From Sitta carolinensis (lineage: Eukaryota; Chordata; Aves; Passeriformes; Sittidae), in the NCBI GenBank assembly GCA_032173965.1, contig JAVUNC010000019.1:9845234-9909233 (forward strand): 64,000 nt of DNA. The letters run 5' to 3'. Below are positions 25,930 through 39,860 of the stretch, in pieces. The translations under genes were made by a program, and so were the position numbers. Each line of letters opens with the position of its first letter. Positions within the stretch are counted from its first letter, which is position 1. Below the pieces are notes generated by a model. That model made no database searches. It was not told where the DNA came from and saw nothing but the letters and a program-made list of their open reading frames with translations.

Positions 25930-26340
25930 TGCTTTGGTGGGAATGATTAAAAACGAGGAGGGCATTACAGCCCCTGTAATGTATGTTTAAATTATACAAC
26001 TGACAGCTGCAATCTCAACTAAGGAACTGGTTGAAACCTTTGAGCAGATGCCTAAACTGCTCCTTTCATGGTTTCTCCTCCCTCTGTGAGGGTGTGAAGG
26101 TGTACTGCTGTGGGTGCCTTCAGCAGCATGAGGATATATTATTCTATAAAGTGTATGATGCAACTAACTTTATGGTATTTATATTTTATATGGTGCATAC
26201 TCAAATACTGTCTGAATCTAAATAAATGTCCTCTGTTCTCCATCCATTAAAAAAAAAAAACAAAACAAAACAAAACAAAAAAAAAAAAAAAACAAACAAA
26301 CAAAAAAAAAAAAAAACCAAAAAAAACACCAAATGAAAAA
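25930..26340 (+). pseudogene. Candidate retroposed transcript 3' end (AATAAA plus A-rich tail)
   Basis: A segment resembling an mRNA 3' UTR ends with an AATAAA at 26221-26226. Twenty-two bases later a long A-rich run begins at 26249 and reaches about 26340, broken by C residues into CAAAA and CAAA units. That spacing is what a cleaved and polyadenylated transcript shows, so the segment may be the 3' end of an inserted cDNA copy. No coding sequence is recognisable upstream, and I could not identify a parent gene or flanking target-site duplications. Chance placement of AATAAA before a simple repeat is the main alternative. Confidence 0.3.
26249..26340 (+). repeat. A-rich (CAAAA)n/(CAAA)n simple repeat
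   Basis: Roughly 90 bases of nearly pure adenine with periodic cytosines, giving short runs of CAAAA and CAAAC units. It reads as thymine-rich on the other strand and produces a spurious Phe-rich frame there. Confidence 0.9.
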
Positions 26341-29300
26341 CCAATTTTGTATGGTATTTTTCTCCACTTAGTGCACACTACTAGTCTTGAGAGTCTGCTT
26401 CCCTCCTTGTATCCTCTATCTCCAGATCCTCTGCTGACACCCAGCATGACTCACTCCTACATGCATGAAGTTATCAGCAGTAGTATTTTAGTGCAAATAT
26501 CTGAATTTCTATTGCTCTCATAGCTGTTGTGGAAAGTAGCAACAGTCATGCAGCTACATTTCTTATCACCTCTGTAAATATATACACACAAACTCTTTTT
26601 CATAGGTCTCCAAGGCTTGCAGGATTCAGGAAATTTGATAAAGTAATGCATCTGCCTTTCTGTTAAAGGATTCTAAAAGGGTGCCTGTTTTGGAAGACTG
26701 GGAATTGCTTTTAATTAAACAAACCAATTTCATGGTTACTTATTCATATGAGCAGAGGAAAAAAAAATGTTATTACATAAGGGTTCCCAACCCACTGGGC
26801 AATATTCTAGTGCCCATCTGTTCTCATCAAGATGAGGCACAATGCTGAAACCTTTGAAACATGGCTCTGGAATGGCATTCAAATCTCCCTGGAGACAAAG
26901 ACAAACCACAGCTTCAGAGGGAATTCTGTTTGCTCTCAGAAAAAATCAGCATAGCATACCTGGGCAAGGAGGCAGAGCCTGCAGATCCTGCTGTGAATGT
27001 GAAGGGAACTTCAGCAGGCACATAGTCACCAGCTGAGAGCCTACTTCCATGCTTGTAGTTCAAATCTATTACAGGCCATCTACACTGTAATTTGCCTCTG
27101 TTAAATTTTAAACTCCATAAGCTAAATTGCTGCAAATGAGTATGTGGAACCTCTTATTTCCATTAAAGCCTGATTTTCAGTATAGCTCAGTTCAACTAGG
27201 AGCAGCCTTTCTTAACTAAGTCTGTCCACAGCAATTTAAATTTCTTTGCTTTAACCAGTGTAGTGAACAAGTTTGAATTTCCATGCAGATAATTCCCACC
27301 TTAACTTTCTCATTATCGCTGTTCAGAAAACAGCAACATATTTCTAAATGAGTACTTCATGTAGCTTTTTCTCAATTATACTGTTCCAATTATTGCCTTT
27401 TCCACATTAAGAACCTGGAAAAGGTTCTTAATATCTTATATTAAGATAAGGTTCTTATATCTTTATTATATATCTTTCCTGAAATTTGAAAGATGCCTGT
27501 CCAGTAATTCTTGCACACTCTGAAGGGAGGCAGATAAGCTTTCCATGTGACCTAAACTGAAAAGACCAGCTAATAAAAAAACTCTTTACCTTCACTTTTC
27601 CTGGTCACTTATGCCAGTCACCAACAGTTAGCAATCTTTTATGTGAGTATAATGTGGGTTTACATATAAAATTTATATATATTATATATGTAATGCACAA
27701 TAATACACAATCATGATGAGATGGCTTGGTCAGCATAATGTGCTGAGAGATACAGAAGGTGGTTGAAAGATTCTGCTTTCACCAGTATTTTATCCACTGT
27801 CTAAAAACTGTGAAAAGAATCTAAATAAAAAGGAATCAATACACTCCTTTCATGAAAGATGTGAGATCAGATGCTCGTTTTTCCTTTCTTAAGAAGCTCA
27901 GAAAAGAACAAAGGTGTTAACAAAACACAGTGCTGAAGCCATTAGCCTCATCAGATAGCAGTGCTATCTCCCTGCAGCTACAGATTGCTGCCTGCTTTAT
28001 TTAACAAATTCCATTCTCACAGGTGCATATTTATGTGCAGATACTCCTGTGATTATATCCTTCCATGAATATAAATCCCCACTTAGGAGTTATCAAGCGT
28101 TAGCAACCTTCATTCATATATATGCACACACACTCATTCTGAACAAAATTGTGACAGTGACACAAAGAGATTCTCATCAATTTTGTACAAGAAAAAGTGG
28201 ATTTTAAAGCTTTTTTTAAAATGTACTTCAATGTTCACACATTATCTGACCAGGAAAGAGGGGTCAAAGGTAATAATCCTAAATTGCTAAAATGTTTGCA
28301 GCATTTCATGTTAAAGCTATAAATATTATCAACAGGAGGCATTGGTTTTCACAAAACTCTTGGTCAAATAAGCTGGAAACCGAGGAACTGAAAACAAACT
28401 GAATTTGCTGTAAGTATAAGTGATATTTTGGTTGAGCATAATTTAGTGTAGACAACAACATGGGGGTAGTTTGGAGAACAGAAAGAGAAGGAGGGAAAGC
28501 ATAGCATCAGCTTTCTGTACAAGGCATGACACAGCTCCTCAACCAGATAAAAATTTTACATCTACATGGATCAAACAGCTTATTATAAAAGAGCCTGGTG
28601 TGGTAAAAAAGCAAAAGAACAAAAAGAAGTCAAGGCTGGAAACATGATCCACCTGAGAAACAACACAACCAGGATTTCCCTACAATAATGTATAAAACAA
28701 TTAAATCTCCATGCTGTAGACACAGAGTTAATTTGACATATCATGGAAATTTTGATAGCACAGTCACACCCTCAGGAGACAGAGTGGGGAGTACCTTTGA
28801 GTAACTGCTGGTTGCTTTGTAGTGCCCTGGTAAGCAAAAATAGCTCTGCAGCCACACTGGCTTCCTGGCCCACTGCTTCCACAAACCAAGGTGAGAGAAA
28901 CATCTGCCTTCACACAGCAGGTCTGGCTGATGAGAGATGTGGGGCCTCAGCTGGTGTGAAAACCACCTTTGTTCTAATTAATCTGAACTAGGTATTTTTT
29001 AAAAGAAACAGCCACTGTTGGTGACAGTTTCTGGCACTGGAGAACACACCAGGGATGAGTTGCTTGTGTGTTTTGCTGCTGCATGACAAGCAGCACGACT
29101 TTCTCCATTTCAGTCTTGCATTCATCTGCTCTGAAATCCAACTGTTATATCAGCCTTCAAAGTTCTTTCCAGCTTTCATTACATTTTCCACAAGACAGAG
29201 ATTCCCATGTTTTAGGTGTGTTCAGTCAGTGTTCCTTGCCAAAAGCCTGGGGTTTTTACAGGTGGCCACTCTGAATATTGATTGTCTCCTTGTGCCTGCC

Positions 29301-32300
29301 TCACCAAGGAGTTCAGCATTATTCGGAGCTCAGTTTGCTCCCTCTGCAAGTGACACACTTCTCCCAAACTGGAGTTGCCTGCATAACTAAATTTGTGATG
29401 ATTTTGCATTTTCACTTGCAGAGCAAAACGAAAATGTAAAATACCTTAGGGTTAAAAAGCAGTCCCTTCAGACATTGCATGAAAAATACAGATGTGTAAA
29501 AATAATTGTCTGCTTACACACACATTCTGAGACATATTTACCTGTTTTATTCCATTTAGTAGAGCCCATGGAAATACTATTTTTTAATAGAAATGCCACA
29601 ATCTATTGAATTCAAACCTCTACAGATATCTGTGACTGACTAAACCCCTAAGGGTGGAATGGGAGTCTCTGAATGAATCCCTCAAAATGAAAAACACTCA
29701 AAGATGGGCAAGGGTGAAATGCCCAGGAAGGTCAGAGCACAACACAAAGCAGCCGACTTTGTGGAACCACAGCAGTGATCAGAGCAGAATGGCAAAAGCA
29801 GTCAGTTATGTGGTTCACCCAAAACCAACAAAATACCTTCAAACAAAGCAACAGGTTTGAGCTGGCTTCAACTCAAATATTCCTTCCTGGCAACTGAGGA
29901 TGCCAAGCATCCTGAGTGTTAAGACAAGTAAAGCAAATCACATTGCTATTGTGATTGATTCATTTATTTTTTTATTTAAATGGGCAGATTTATAGAAATT
30001 GTTACATTTTTCTAGGCGTAATTTACATTTGCATTGTTTTCCATATATTTTGTACCACTCTGCCAAACCAAAAATTGCATGGAACATTAAATATCTTTAA
30101 ATAAGTAAGTTTGACATTAAACATTACATTCTTCATGCATGGAATATTTAAAAGAATCTGGTCCAAGGATATTTGACTCTGACAACATTTATGGCAGACT
30201 TTAAATCAATGCCTTTATCAATGAAAGACAGAGTCTCAAACAGGGATGCCTAAATTGTTAAGGTCTATTTCCCACAAATCCATGTGCATTAGCATTCATT
30301 ATATCCCACTGATTAAACTCTGTATCATTCAAGTCTCACAATAACCATTCCCTTGGATTACAGATTTACTGACAGGAAGTCCATTTATCCTGTGACAAAA
30401 CTTTAACATTACTGTTGTCTCTGGAATTCCCAAAATGTTATAAGATTATTTTTAAAAAGAGGTAGGAATGTCAGAGAGACAGTTTAATATTAAACTTTCC
30501 AAGCTTGAAGTGACTAGTTTTTAGAGTTAAGCAACTTTAATGAATCATTTCCTTAAGCCACAGAGACATTTGTGGTGGTAAAACGTGATCCACAAGTGCC
30601 AGAAGAGGAGTTTTCTATGTATCAGGGACACAGCTAAGATAGATGCTTCCCTTAACAACTGTCTGGTGATTTGCTGCCAGCACTATGGACTATTACACTA
30701 CATTTCTCTTGTTGGGATTCAATTCTGCTTCTTAGAATTCAATGATTTTCATTTATTTACTGACTTATGCATGACACAAAGCAACAATTTCACGGGTTTC
30801 CCTCCTGGTGCTTCCTATGCCATGGATTTCAACCCCACACGTGCACCTCTCTTCAGGTTCCCATTATAATATGACTATGATATAAAATTCCATCAGTCAT
30901 CATTGTAAGCAAAACATTTCACTCAATGTTATAAGAACATTGCAAAGCAATTTTCTGGTTTCTTTTGAACTAGATGTTGTCTCACTTCTTTAAATAAAGC
31001 CTGCCTGACATACAAAAGTTATTTTCACATAATAGAAAAAGGCAAAAAAACTACTTTATCCTCTCATTATGATGAAGAAAGCAAAATACATCGGTATTTT
31101 TGCACACCAGCTAAGGGACCCCCAAAAAGAATCATCTGTTATGGAAGAAGACCCAGACAATGTAAAAATCCCTTTTCAGGCGAATGCCTGCTGTCTTCCA
31201 TGGAAAGAGTCAACACCCAGGGGAGTGGGGTAGAAAGAACAACTGTGTTCACAAGCCCATTTTGTTTATAACCAACTAGTGTGGATCAAGAGACCAAAGT
31301 CAAGCAATTAAATTTTCCTTAACACATTTATGAGCTACTCGAAGCACATGAATTGGATGTTTCATGTCACCTAAAACAGCTCACACCAGCACCTTGCAAG
31401 TGTTCATTTGTATTTTTAAGATGCATAATTTTAATAGCAATAACCATGGAAGAAAAAAATACAAAAACTAGAATCCAAGAGTGGGCCTGCATTGCTACCC
31501 ATGATTATATTCAGACTCCATTAATTCCCACAGCATTTTGGCATCTAGATGCAAATTTCAGGACCAGGGCCTGATTTATAAAGGTGCTTAAAGCTAGGAA
31601 TAGAACTCATAATCATTTTGAAAATCCCAGCAGGTCTTTAATCTTCATAATTAGTCACTTAACTTCCTCATTACTGTTGGCCCAATTCTCAGCTGCAAGC
31701 AAGGGCTATGCTGAGGCACACCATGTTCCTAAAAGTTCTTCAGTTCAATCTCAGCTGGCTCAGCCATGTTTCAGTGCTTTATCCCTGGTTTCAGTCACCA
31801 CAGTGTAGGACAGAGTAGAAAAAATGTACACAAGGCAGCAATAACTTATTACGAAACAAGGATGGACAGGGCATAGAAAACCATCACTCTCCAAAAGCCT
31901 GCCCTGCAATGGACAAGTTGTAAGATGGCTGTTTTCTGTCAGAATTGTTCGGTGGCTTTGCTCTAGGTCTCCCAAAGTGCCAGACCAATTGGCTGATCTG
32001 TCACAAGCCTGTCGGTCTTGGCAATCTGGTGGGAAACAACCCAAGAAGACCTCCCAGAAGTGAATAAAGTTCACTGCTCTTTGTCAGGTTTAGTGAAATG
32101 CAGGTGAGTGAGAATTTATAGCAGACTTTAATCTTCCAGACCCAGTACCCTCTGCTGTGCTTCTAACTTCTCTATAAATCACCTTCAGTCCTCTCATACC
32201 TGTGGTCAGGCAAGCACTGGGCCTGCAGTAGTTTAATCCTATTTTCCTCTCATTCCCTTAATGAGTCCATTTATTAGTCAATGAGTGGGACAATTTATTA

Positions 32301-33072
32301 CAAGTCAAACCCCTCCTTTTCCAGTCTCAATACATGAGAGAAGCTGGAGCCTCTTGTGTGGATCTCCTCACTATCATCAAAAAATTCAAACAAAAAGCCA
32401 TCCATCCCTCCTCAGAAAACTCCATATAAATAAACATATAGGACTACCCATCCATAAACCCTTGAGAACTCCACTGGCTGCTGATCACAGACCTTACATG
32501 AAATCCCTTTGCTTTCAGAACTGTAATTCCATTCCATATACTACAGTATGTTCATCCAACACTCACATTCTTGTCACAAACTGCATTTATTCTAATGTGG
32601 TTCTTGGCAACCTGAGCAAACATTTTTTAAAAAAGCAGGACTTCTGCTAGTACAAGCAGAAAAGTAATCAAGACCTGTCACTCTCCTGCAAATTACTTTC
32701 ATAATAAAACTGCTAGAAAATAAATCTTCAAAACTTGAATTTGCTGTTTAGGGACTTCCAACATATGCTGATCAAATCAGGTAAATTTGCAATGAAAACA
32801 ATTTATCTGCACCAGCTCCACAACCACTTACTGCTTATTGTGGGTTCATTGGTCCAAGCTACTCAAATTTTGGTAGAGGAAAATGCTGTTGAGGAGGAGA
32901 ATGTCCAACCCATCCCTGGAAAGAGGCCTGGCAAAGCCAGCTTTGACGGGAAGTGAGCAAAGGACCACTGCTTGCAAGAAGCAGTCAGGAACTGTGGCAC
33001 AAATTTCTGTAATAAATACTCCTTTAACTCCATTCATAGTTTAATTAAATCCCCAGTTTAATTACTACAGAG
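26341..33072. other. Unique AT-rich non-coding sequence
   Basis: No gene or confident repeat. A group of overlapping hairpins lies at 27396-27475. A moderately GC-richer patch at 28.74-29.40 kb holds frames of up to 111 codons without family features. A plausible LTR-like promoter/poly(A) arrangement lies at 31.80-32.09 kb and is described among the findings. An AATAAA at 33011-33016 precedes the A21 tract at 33073 by 56 bases. Confidence 0.5.
27396..27460. repeat. Cluster of overlapping inverted repeats
   Basis: CCTTTTCCA (27396-27404) pairs perfectly with TGGAAAAGG (27416-27424). TTAAGAACC (27407-27415) pairs with GGTTCTTAA (27423-27431). The next bases contain ATCTTA and TAAGAT around a TAT loop, then a second AAGGTTCTTA copy. 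The hairpins are mutually exclusive because their arms overlap. The local repetition suggests slippage duplication. Confidence 0.7.
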
Positions 33073-33093
33073 AAAAAAAAAAAAAAAAAAAAA
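33073..33093 (+). repeat. A21 tract
   Basis: Twenty-one adenines. The nearest upstream AATAAA is 56 bases away, too far for an ordinary polyadenylation tail, so I treat it as a simple repeat. Confidence 0.85.
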
Positions 33094-36000
33094 GCACTGA
33101 TCAAGGCCACAACTCCATATGAAATAGCTAAAATGCTGTTTCCATTTTTAAATTAAGAGCCTGAACCATACTTGAAAGAAAATTAAACCTTTCCATAACA
33201 GGACTGCGAAGCCTATCATAGATACATTTAAAATCAGCATAGCTTCAATTGGGTAAGAAAGCAGGATAAAATTTTAAAGTTGCTTGGTAATGTTTGAAAT
33301 ATAGCTTGGTTATATTTACTGACAAGTAGGAAGTTATTTGAAATGCAAAAGTATTTAAAAGTAATTTCTGGGCTTTGGGGTTTGACTTAGAGCTTTTCAT
33401 TGAAGTTCTTATTAAAGAAGCCTTCATTCATATAAATAATGTGAAAGATGACATAAATAATTGGTTACTACAGGGTTTTAAAGAAGACTCAATCCTCCCA
33501 TCATTGCAATTAAGAGCAAAAGTAAAAAAAACACCACCAGCTTTTATGGGAGTTGATAGCAATCAGAGTTCGTTGATTTTACTGTTGCTGGCTGACAAAT
33601 TGATGTGAAAACATTTATAGTAAACCATAAATAGAGCTTAGAGGCAGTCAAAATATACAGGGCAGAATGAGACTCCTTAATAAGGGAACATCTCTAGATA
33701 TGAGCATCACTGATGCTCTGACAGGCCTGGTAAAATCTTAGCCAGATTCTTGGAGATTTGGTCCTCCAGAGTTTTGGCAGCACACGGCCACAGGAATTTC
33801 AATTAAAGTTAGCAGTGTGTTTCTGACTTGGAACTTCGTATTCCCTGAAGTCTCAAATCCCCATTATCAGATATTTTTCAGAAAAATTTACTCTTCCCTC
33901 ATCTCATAAAATTCAGAGGATGCAAATGAACACTCCTGTGGAGGAGGACAGGAGCCCTATTCAGGAGTCACTCCTACCCTGGGCCACCCTTTACTAAAAT
34001 GAGAACCCTTCAAGCCAATTATTTAATGACAATTTATATCCCAGTTACACATCTGATATGCAGATCTTGAAGATACTTATTGTATTCCTGATAACTTTAG
34101 ACTTTGTCCTTTCTTGTCTGATATTCATGGAATTCATAAGTCAGCTTGCACCAACAAAAGGTCTTATCTTAGACATTAGACCCTTTCTCAGGAAATGAAT
34201 GTATTAGACTCTGTCATTATTTCTTTCATTTGAAAGAATAAAAAACACTTCAATTACTGGTTTTAAAAAGTTATTTCATACTGTGTTACAATTTGTGGCT
34301 TCAATTACTAAGAAAAAAATCAAGCAAATCTCACAACCAGATGCTGACAGATAGAAAAATCTAAATGTGTCAAAACGTAGTCTTTAGTAAGACTTAAACA
34401 AAAATAGCTATTATCCAAAAAGTTTACCTGCATTTTGCTTACTTCAACTTCTTTAATGTTTACAGCTACCTCTTCAGTGACTTTGGGTTTGTTTACATCA
34501 AAGGAACAACTTCCCTTTTTAAAGGTCAAGCATAAAACATTACCTTTAATTGTGGGCAAAGAGAGAAATCTCCCAGCTGACTTAATACCCTTCAAATGGA
34601 CTTGAAGGGCAGTTCATAAATTTCAATAGACCTGTTGTTCCCTAAAGTAAGGACAGAAACCTAATAATTAAGGAACACCGTTATTTTTAAACATCTACTG
34701 GACCATAGTAGATTCAGTATGAATCAAAGTTCTCGCTGTTATACAGAGCAGAATTCTTTTTGCCTGAATCACGAAACAAGATGTGATTGCTTCTCCTGGT
34801 GTTTTTATAAATGTACATTTCCCTTCCTAATTTAACACGAGGTTCATACACTTCCACAGAGTCTAACTCCAAAGAACAAGATATATTGGTAATATAAAAT
34901 ATATATAAATAGTCACAGTGGAATTCCAAGCTTAACAGTGCTGATGATTTAGTACCTAACTGGAAATGAAATAATTTTACATAGTTATTAACTAAAGATA
35001 TCTGTTAAATTTGCTTTTCTAATTTTCATATCTGCAGAAAATATTGCACACATTTGTGACATCAGAAGATCCGTTGTGGAAGTTTAGCCAAGGTGTTGGA
35101 AATTATATACCTTTCCTAACTAATTGGCATGAAAAATGAGAAATCAACAACCAATAGAGGATAGAATACTAAGTAATGAAGTGAATTACATAACTTAAAA
35201 CCAATGAGTATTAAGTTCTTTCATTGCCAAAAATGTATAAATAAATGAAAAAGTTTTATATTAGCATCTGTGTGGAGGCCATAATTTTGTGGGCCACACA
35301 CACCTCCTGGACAAGAATAAAACAATGCCTTACTCACCAATATTAAAACACAGTGTTAGGGGTCTTATTTATCCCAACAACTTCATAGGATTTTGGTAAC
35401 AAGGGAAGTGTTTTAACTGATTACCGCATAATAAACAATTTCATAAGCACTCTCCAGAACCCATTACTAAATATGCTGTTCAAGCACTGCAATCAGGTAC
35501 TATACAAATTATAAGGAAGTAAAGATAATCCAGTCATTTTCTGATAAGCAACAGAAAATACACCCGAAAATAAAAAGCTCCCCACAGCAGCATCCACTGG
35601 TTTCCACTCCTGTGCAGAGCTCTTCCTTCCCTGCAGATTGCCTGAGCACAGCTGCTGGGCTGGCTCCAGACCCCACACTCCAAGCCTCAGCCAGCCTGGC
35701 ACCATTTTGTCCCAAAGCCATCTTGGAAGTTTGTTCACTTGGCAAATGCCAGATCCAAATCGTGTTCCCTGCTCTCAAAGTCAGCCAGAGATGTTCAGAA
35801 ACAGAAGAGTTCCAGCTCCTTGTGCAGCTTAGCACCTCTCCATGATGTGTGTGTGATATCAACTCCATTTTTCTTCCCTGCTCCTGTAACACTTCTGAGT
35901 TTCTTTCTATCCCCAACCGTGTTCTCCCAGGCTGGAGCCTTGGTTTGTTGCCTCTTTACCACCACAGAAAGGTGAGGAGGGAGCTGGTTTGGACATTTGT

Positions 36001-36139
36001 GCTGATCTCAGCTGTGTGGCCAATACCAGGACCACCAGAAGTCAGTAGGATTATGTGAGGAATTGGTTTCAGGCTGCCTCTGGACTAAAAGGGGTTTAAT
36101 TCAAGAGCAAACCAAAAAAAGTCTTCCTACACTCTCAGA

Positions 36140-36175
36140 GCTGCTCTAGTCCTGTACTCCAGATGGGGTCCACCT
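36140..36175 (-). mobile_element. Possible tiny antisense CR1 remnant
   Basis: The word GTACTCCAGATGGGGTC (36154-36170) differs by one base from the antisense of the conserved CR1 stretch encoding the PHLEY region of ORF2. Flanking bases do not align convincingly. It may be a very old CR1 scrap or coincidence. Confidence 0.25.
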
Positions 36176-39100
36176 GCCACTGCCGTTTCTTACTTATTAT
36201 GTTCTTATTTCCACGTGAATTGTTAGATGCAATAGCAATAACGTCAGTGGCACTGAACACTGAGACTAGCTAATGGTTTCCCACTTTGCCTGGATGCTTA
36301 TTTTCTATAATTTCCCACCTATAAATTAGCATTTATCTTGCTGATAGGGACTATTATCGAGTCGAAATCCATATTCTACTGAAATGAATCACTTAATTAA
36401 GACCACAGTGTGATTCTTACTGTGTAGGAAAGTATTTTCCCAGTCATTTTCAGTACACTGAGTACTGCTATAGCTACAGGAGCAATGCAGTGTAATAATA
36501 TACTCTGGAATAATAATTTGCACTCGTACAGGGTAAAGGTGGTTAATATTTTTTGAAGAACACCACAGGATACACCATCACATTTGAACTTGTTTCATTC
36601 AAATTCTGCTCATATGGTTTGACACACAAATGTGTTTTCAAATAATATTGCCACTAATTGCATCAGCTCTTTTCTGACTAAAATTTCAAAGAATCTTTGA
36701 AGAAAATATTCAGACTGAAAACTCTAAAACCATTCAAAGTAATTACTGTTTTCCCTACCCTTAAAATTGCACTTTTTAATAAGTGGTTGCAGGCTTTCAA
36801 AATTAGCAGTTTTACCTGTTATTGAACTTCCAGTAGCAGCTGATTTTCTATCTGGGACACCAACATGGCAGATTCCCACAGATCCTGAATCAAACACAAA
36901 TGATCTCATGGAGACAATGGAATTTTTTTTTCTTACAGATTGTCCTGAACCTACAGTAGCTAAGTGCAAATATTACTTTAACATTGCAATTTCCTAAAAG
37001 CTACAGAAATCACTGAGGTGATATGGGCTTTCCAGTGGGGGAAATATTGATCTTTATGATACAAGGAAGAAGAGTGATGGAGAATAATACACTTGCAGCA
37101 GTAAAATAAACTATTTACACAGTAAATATCAGAGACATGCTTTGAAACTTGGGGAAAAAAATGCAATTAAAAACCTCTGTTGGATCAGCTTTGCACACAG
37201 CCTCACCCTCAGCCAGTAACAAGTGCAATTCCTTCTTTCATAGGTATTCCCAAGAGTTCTTTTTTAGTATCTTTAGTCAACAGTGAGTAAAAAAATCCAC
37301 ATGCAGTAATTCAATAGGACTACAGACACTACCAATGCATAAAATACATGCAATATTTTTTTTAATATATTTTCTAAAACCTCAGGTTAATCCTTTTAGC
37401 TGTAAAAAGTGAGAGAGTTCAGATCTAAAATACAGCCTCTTTCTCCAGTGGAACTATTATAAACTACTATTAAACCTTTCAGATATTCAAAAGAAGCAGT
37501 CAGCAGCCTTTAACCATACCTACTACTATTATGAGTCTTGGGTGATGGAAGAGGAGTACAATGCAGAACCTTAAAGAGCTGATGCTTCAATTTCTTTTAA
37601 ATTAAAAGCAAACCTCTTTATGAAGAGCTTTTTTTTGATTAAAATCTACCATTACTAAGGAATTCATTTTCATATCTATGTTTAAACAAGACTTACCAAA
37701 GTACCAAGGTGATCACAAATTTCAGTAAGAGCTTTTATTGACCTAACAGTAATAAACAGAAATTTTATTTACCTAATCTGCTAAAGTAAATTGATTTATT
37801 TATATAAACTATCAAAGAATAAAGCAGTAGCAGAAAATAGCAGCAGCATTGCTCAGCTACAAGGCTATTATAGCTACTACCACAATGAAACTGGTGAAAA
37901 CCTTATCAACAAACTTGCAAAAAGAAAATTTATGACATTACTACTTAAACTTTTTTCAGAACATTTCATGTGGTTTCATCAATAAATGGGTCTTGAGAGA
38001 ACACATAAGAAGTCGAAGGCACTTCTAAGCTGTGTTAAAAAAACAACAAATTCTGCCTGTTTGGGTTACTATCATAACAAAAAGTCCTGACTGCTGGGGG
38101 AATAAAGAATGGTCTTACCTCGTGTGTGGCTGAAAATGTGCTATTTAACAAGCACAACAGGCACTGAATTTCCAGCCTGCCTTGCTCATTCTGCCATGTG
38201 AAGTCTGCAACACATCCCCTCTGCACCAGCGTTCTGCCTCACGCTAGTAATGCCATCCAGGCTAGTCCAAGGCCAGATTACTGAGGTCAATGCACCAAAT
38301 TTGAAACCACCAGTTCACTCTGGGGAAAGCCAAGGCCACCCTGAAGGAGGAGAGAATCAGAGGACAAAGTGACATAGAGAGTAGGTCCTTCCTGTGCCCC
38401 CTATGCATTGGTACACTAGTGATGCAGAATGTAAAAATCTGCAGGAAGCTGAGTAGTAAAAATGTGTTTTTTCTAGGTTTCACCCACCCTGTTAGCCTGC
38501 TTTCATGCAAGGAGGATGCCCCATACTCAGATCCACCAGAGGAGGTGCCAAGGCGAGCTCATGGTATCCATATACATCAAAGTTAACTTTGTTGGTAAGG
38601 GAAATTTTTTTCCTAATTTTGCCAGCAGTGCTGCCCACTGATGGGTAATGACAGTGACCCTCAGAAGAGTAGTGGTTATACTTATGAGAGAGGAACTCAA
38701 AGAAGATATAAATCCATACTTTCCCTTTCTTCAGCCAGTTTCAGCAGTAACTTTCTTGACCCTTCCATCTATTGATGTCCTTTGGGTCCAGCAGAAGGCA
38801 TCATGAAAATACCTGCTCTCTGTGTTGTTACCTCCAGAACTGAAATCTGGTTAGGGTTTAACAGGGATTGTACTTGTACCCCTTTTCTGAGATGAATATG
38901 GACCAGCAGCCTGCCATGAGTTTACAGATACCAGATCTTGATAATATTTCCCAAAATCTGGGTTGCAGACCCATAGACATTTCCTGCAGAGTCTAAGTGA
39001 GAATTGCTGGTTACCTCCTAGTTCTGTATGGGCACGGTGCTGCAACGTCCGAGTTGCAAGCCTTGCTGAAAATCCTTTACATCCAGACAATCCTTTTTCC

Positions 39101-39329
39101 AATGAAATGAAATCCAATCCAATGAAATAACCTCAGTCAAAAATCTGGTATTTACTGTGCTGATGGCCAAACAAGAGAATTCAAACTTCATCTGAAGTTG
39201 GACACAACTGCAGAGCTCTGTATTTTTAAGTTACATCTGGAAGGGGTTTATAGCTAGCTAATGCTGAATGAGTTAAACAATGTCACCTAAAATTAGGTAG
39301 GACAATCTCAGACTGTATTAAGCAGATCA

Positions 39330-39362
39330 GAAAAAAAAGAAAGAAGAAAGAAAAGAAAAAAA
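39330..39362. repeat. Purine-rich GAAA-type low-complexity tract
   Basis: About 30 bases of A and G only, with irregular GAAA and GAAGAAA units, followed by an A/T-only stretch. Confidence 0.75.
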
Positions 39363-39860
39363 ATTTATTTTTAAAAAGGAGTAATATTCCTCTACTTCTC
39401 ACCAGAGGCAAAATTCAGAGACACTGTGAAGTCTTTATATTCTAATTCAATGGGTCAATCCTCCAGACAGAAGAATTACTCATTTTTAATGACTCGTGCA
39501 GCAATTTTTGCCACTTCTGCTATGGCAAACTGAACAGATTTTCATTTCTCTGTGGGTTTTTATTCTACAGACAATTTAAGCAAACATTCACATGAAGGCA
39601 TGGTATATATGCTTTAGGTTTTTTCTCTAACCTTTGAAAAAAATGAATAATAATGCTGGGATTAAAATGTTTAAAAGCTTTACATTTAATTGCACCCAGT
39701 ATCTGACTTTAATAGGATCTTAGGTCACTCCATGTACCAAGAAGTATATAAAATCCAGTATTTATAGCATATTTTTTCATAGAAAAAAAAAAAACAGTAT
39801 TGTTTAAACCTCTTAAATAAAGATAGTTATGTATTTTGTAACAGTTACCAGTAGCTGTAC

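Noticed and set aside
33011..33093. AATAAA followed by A21 as a retroposed mRNA tail
   Set aside because: The spacing of 56 bases is too long for normal cleavage, unlike the 22 bases at 26.2 kb.
38530..38548. CCACCAGAGGAGGTG as a CTCF site
   Set aside because: At least three mismatches to the core consensus.
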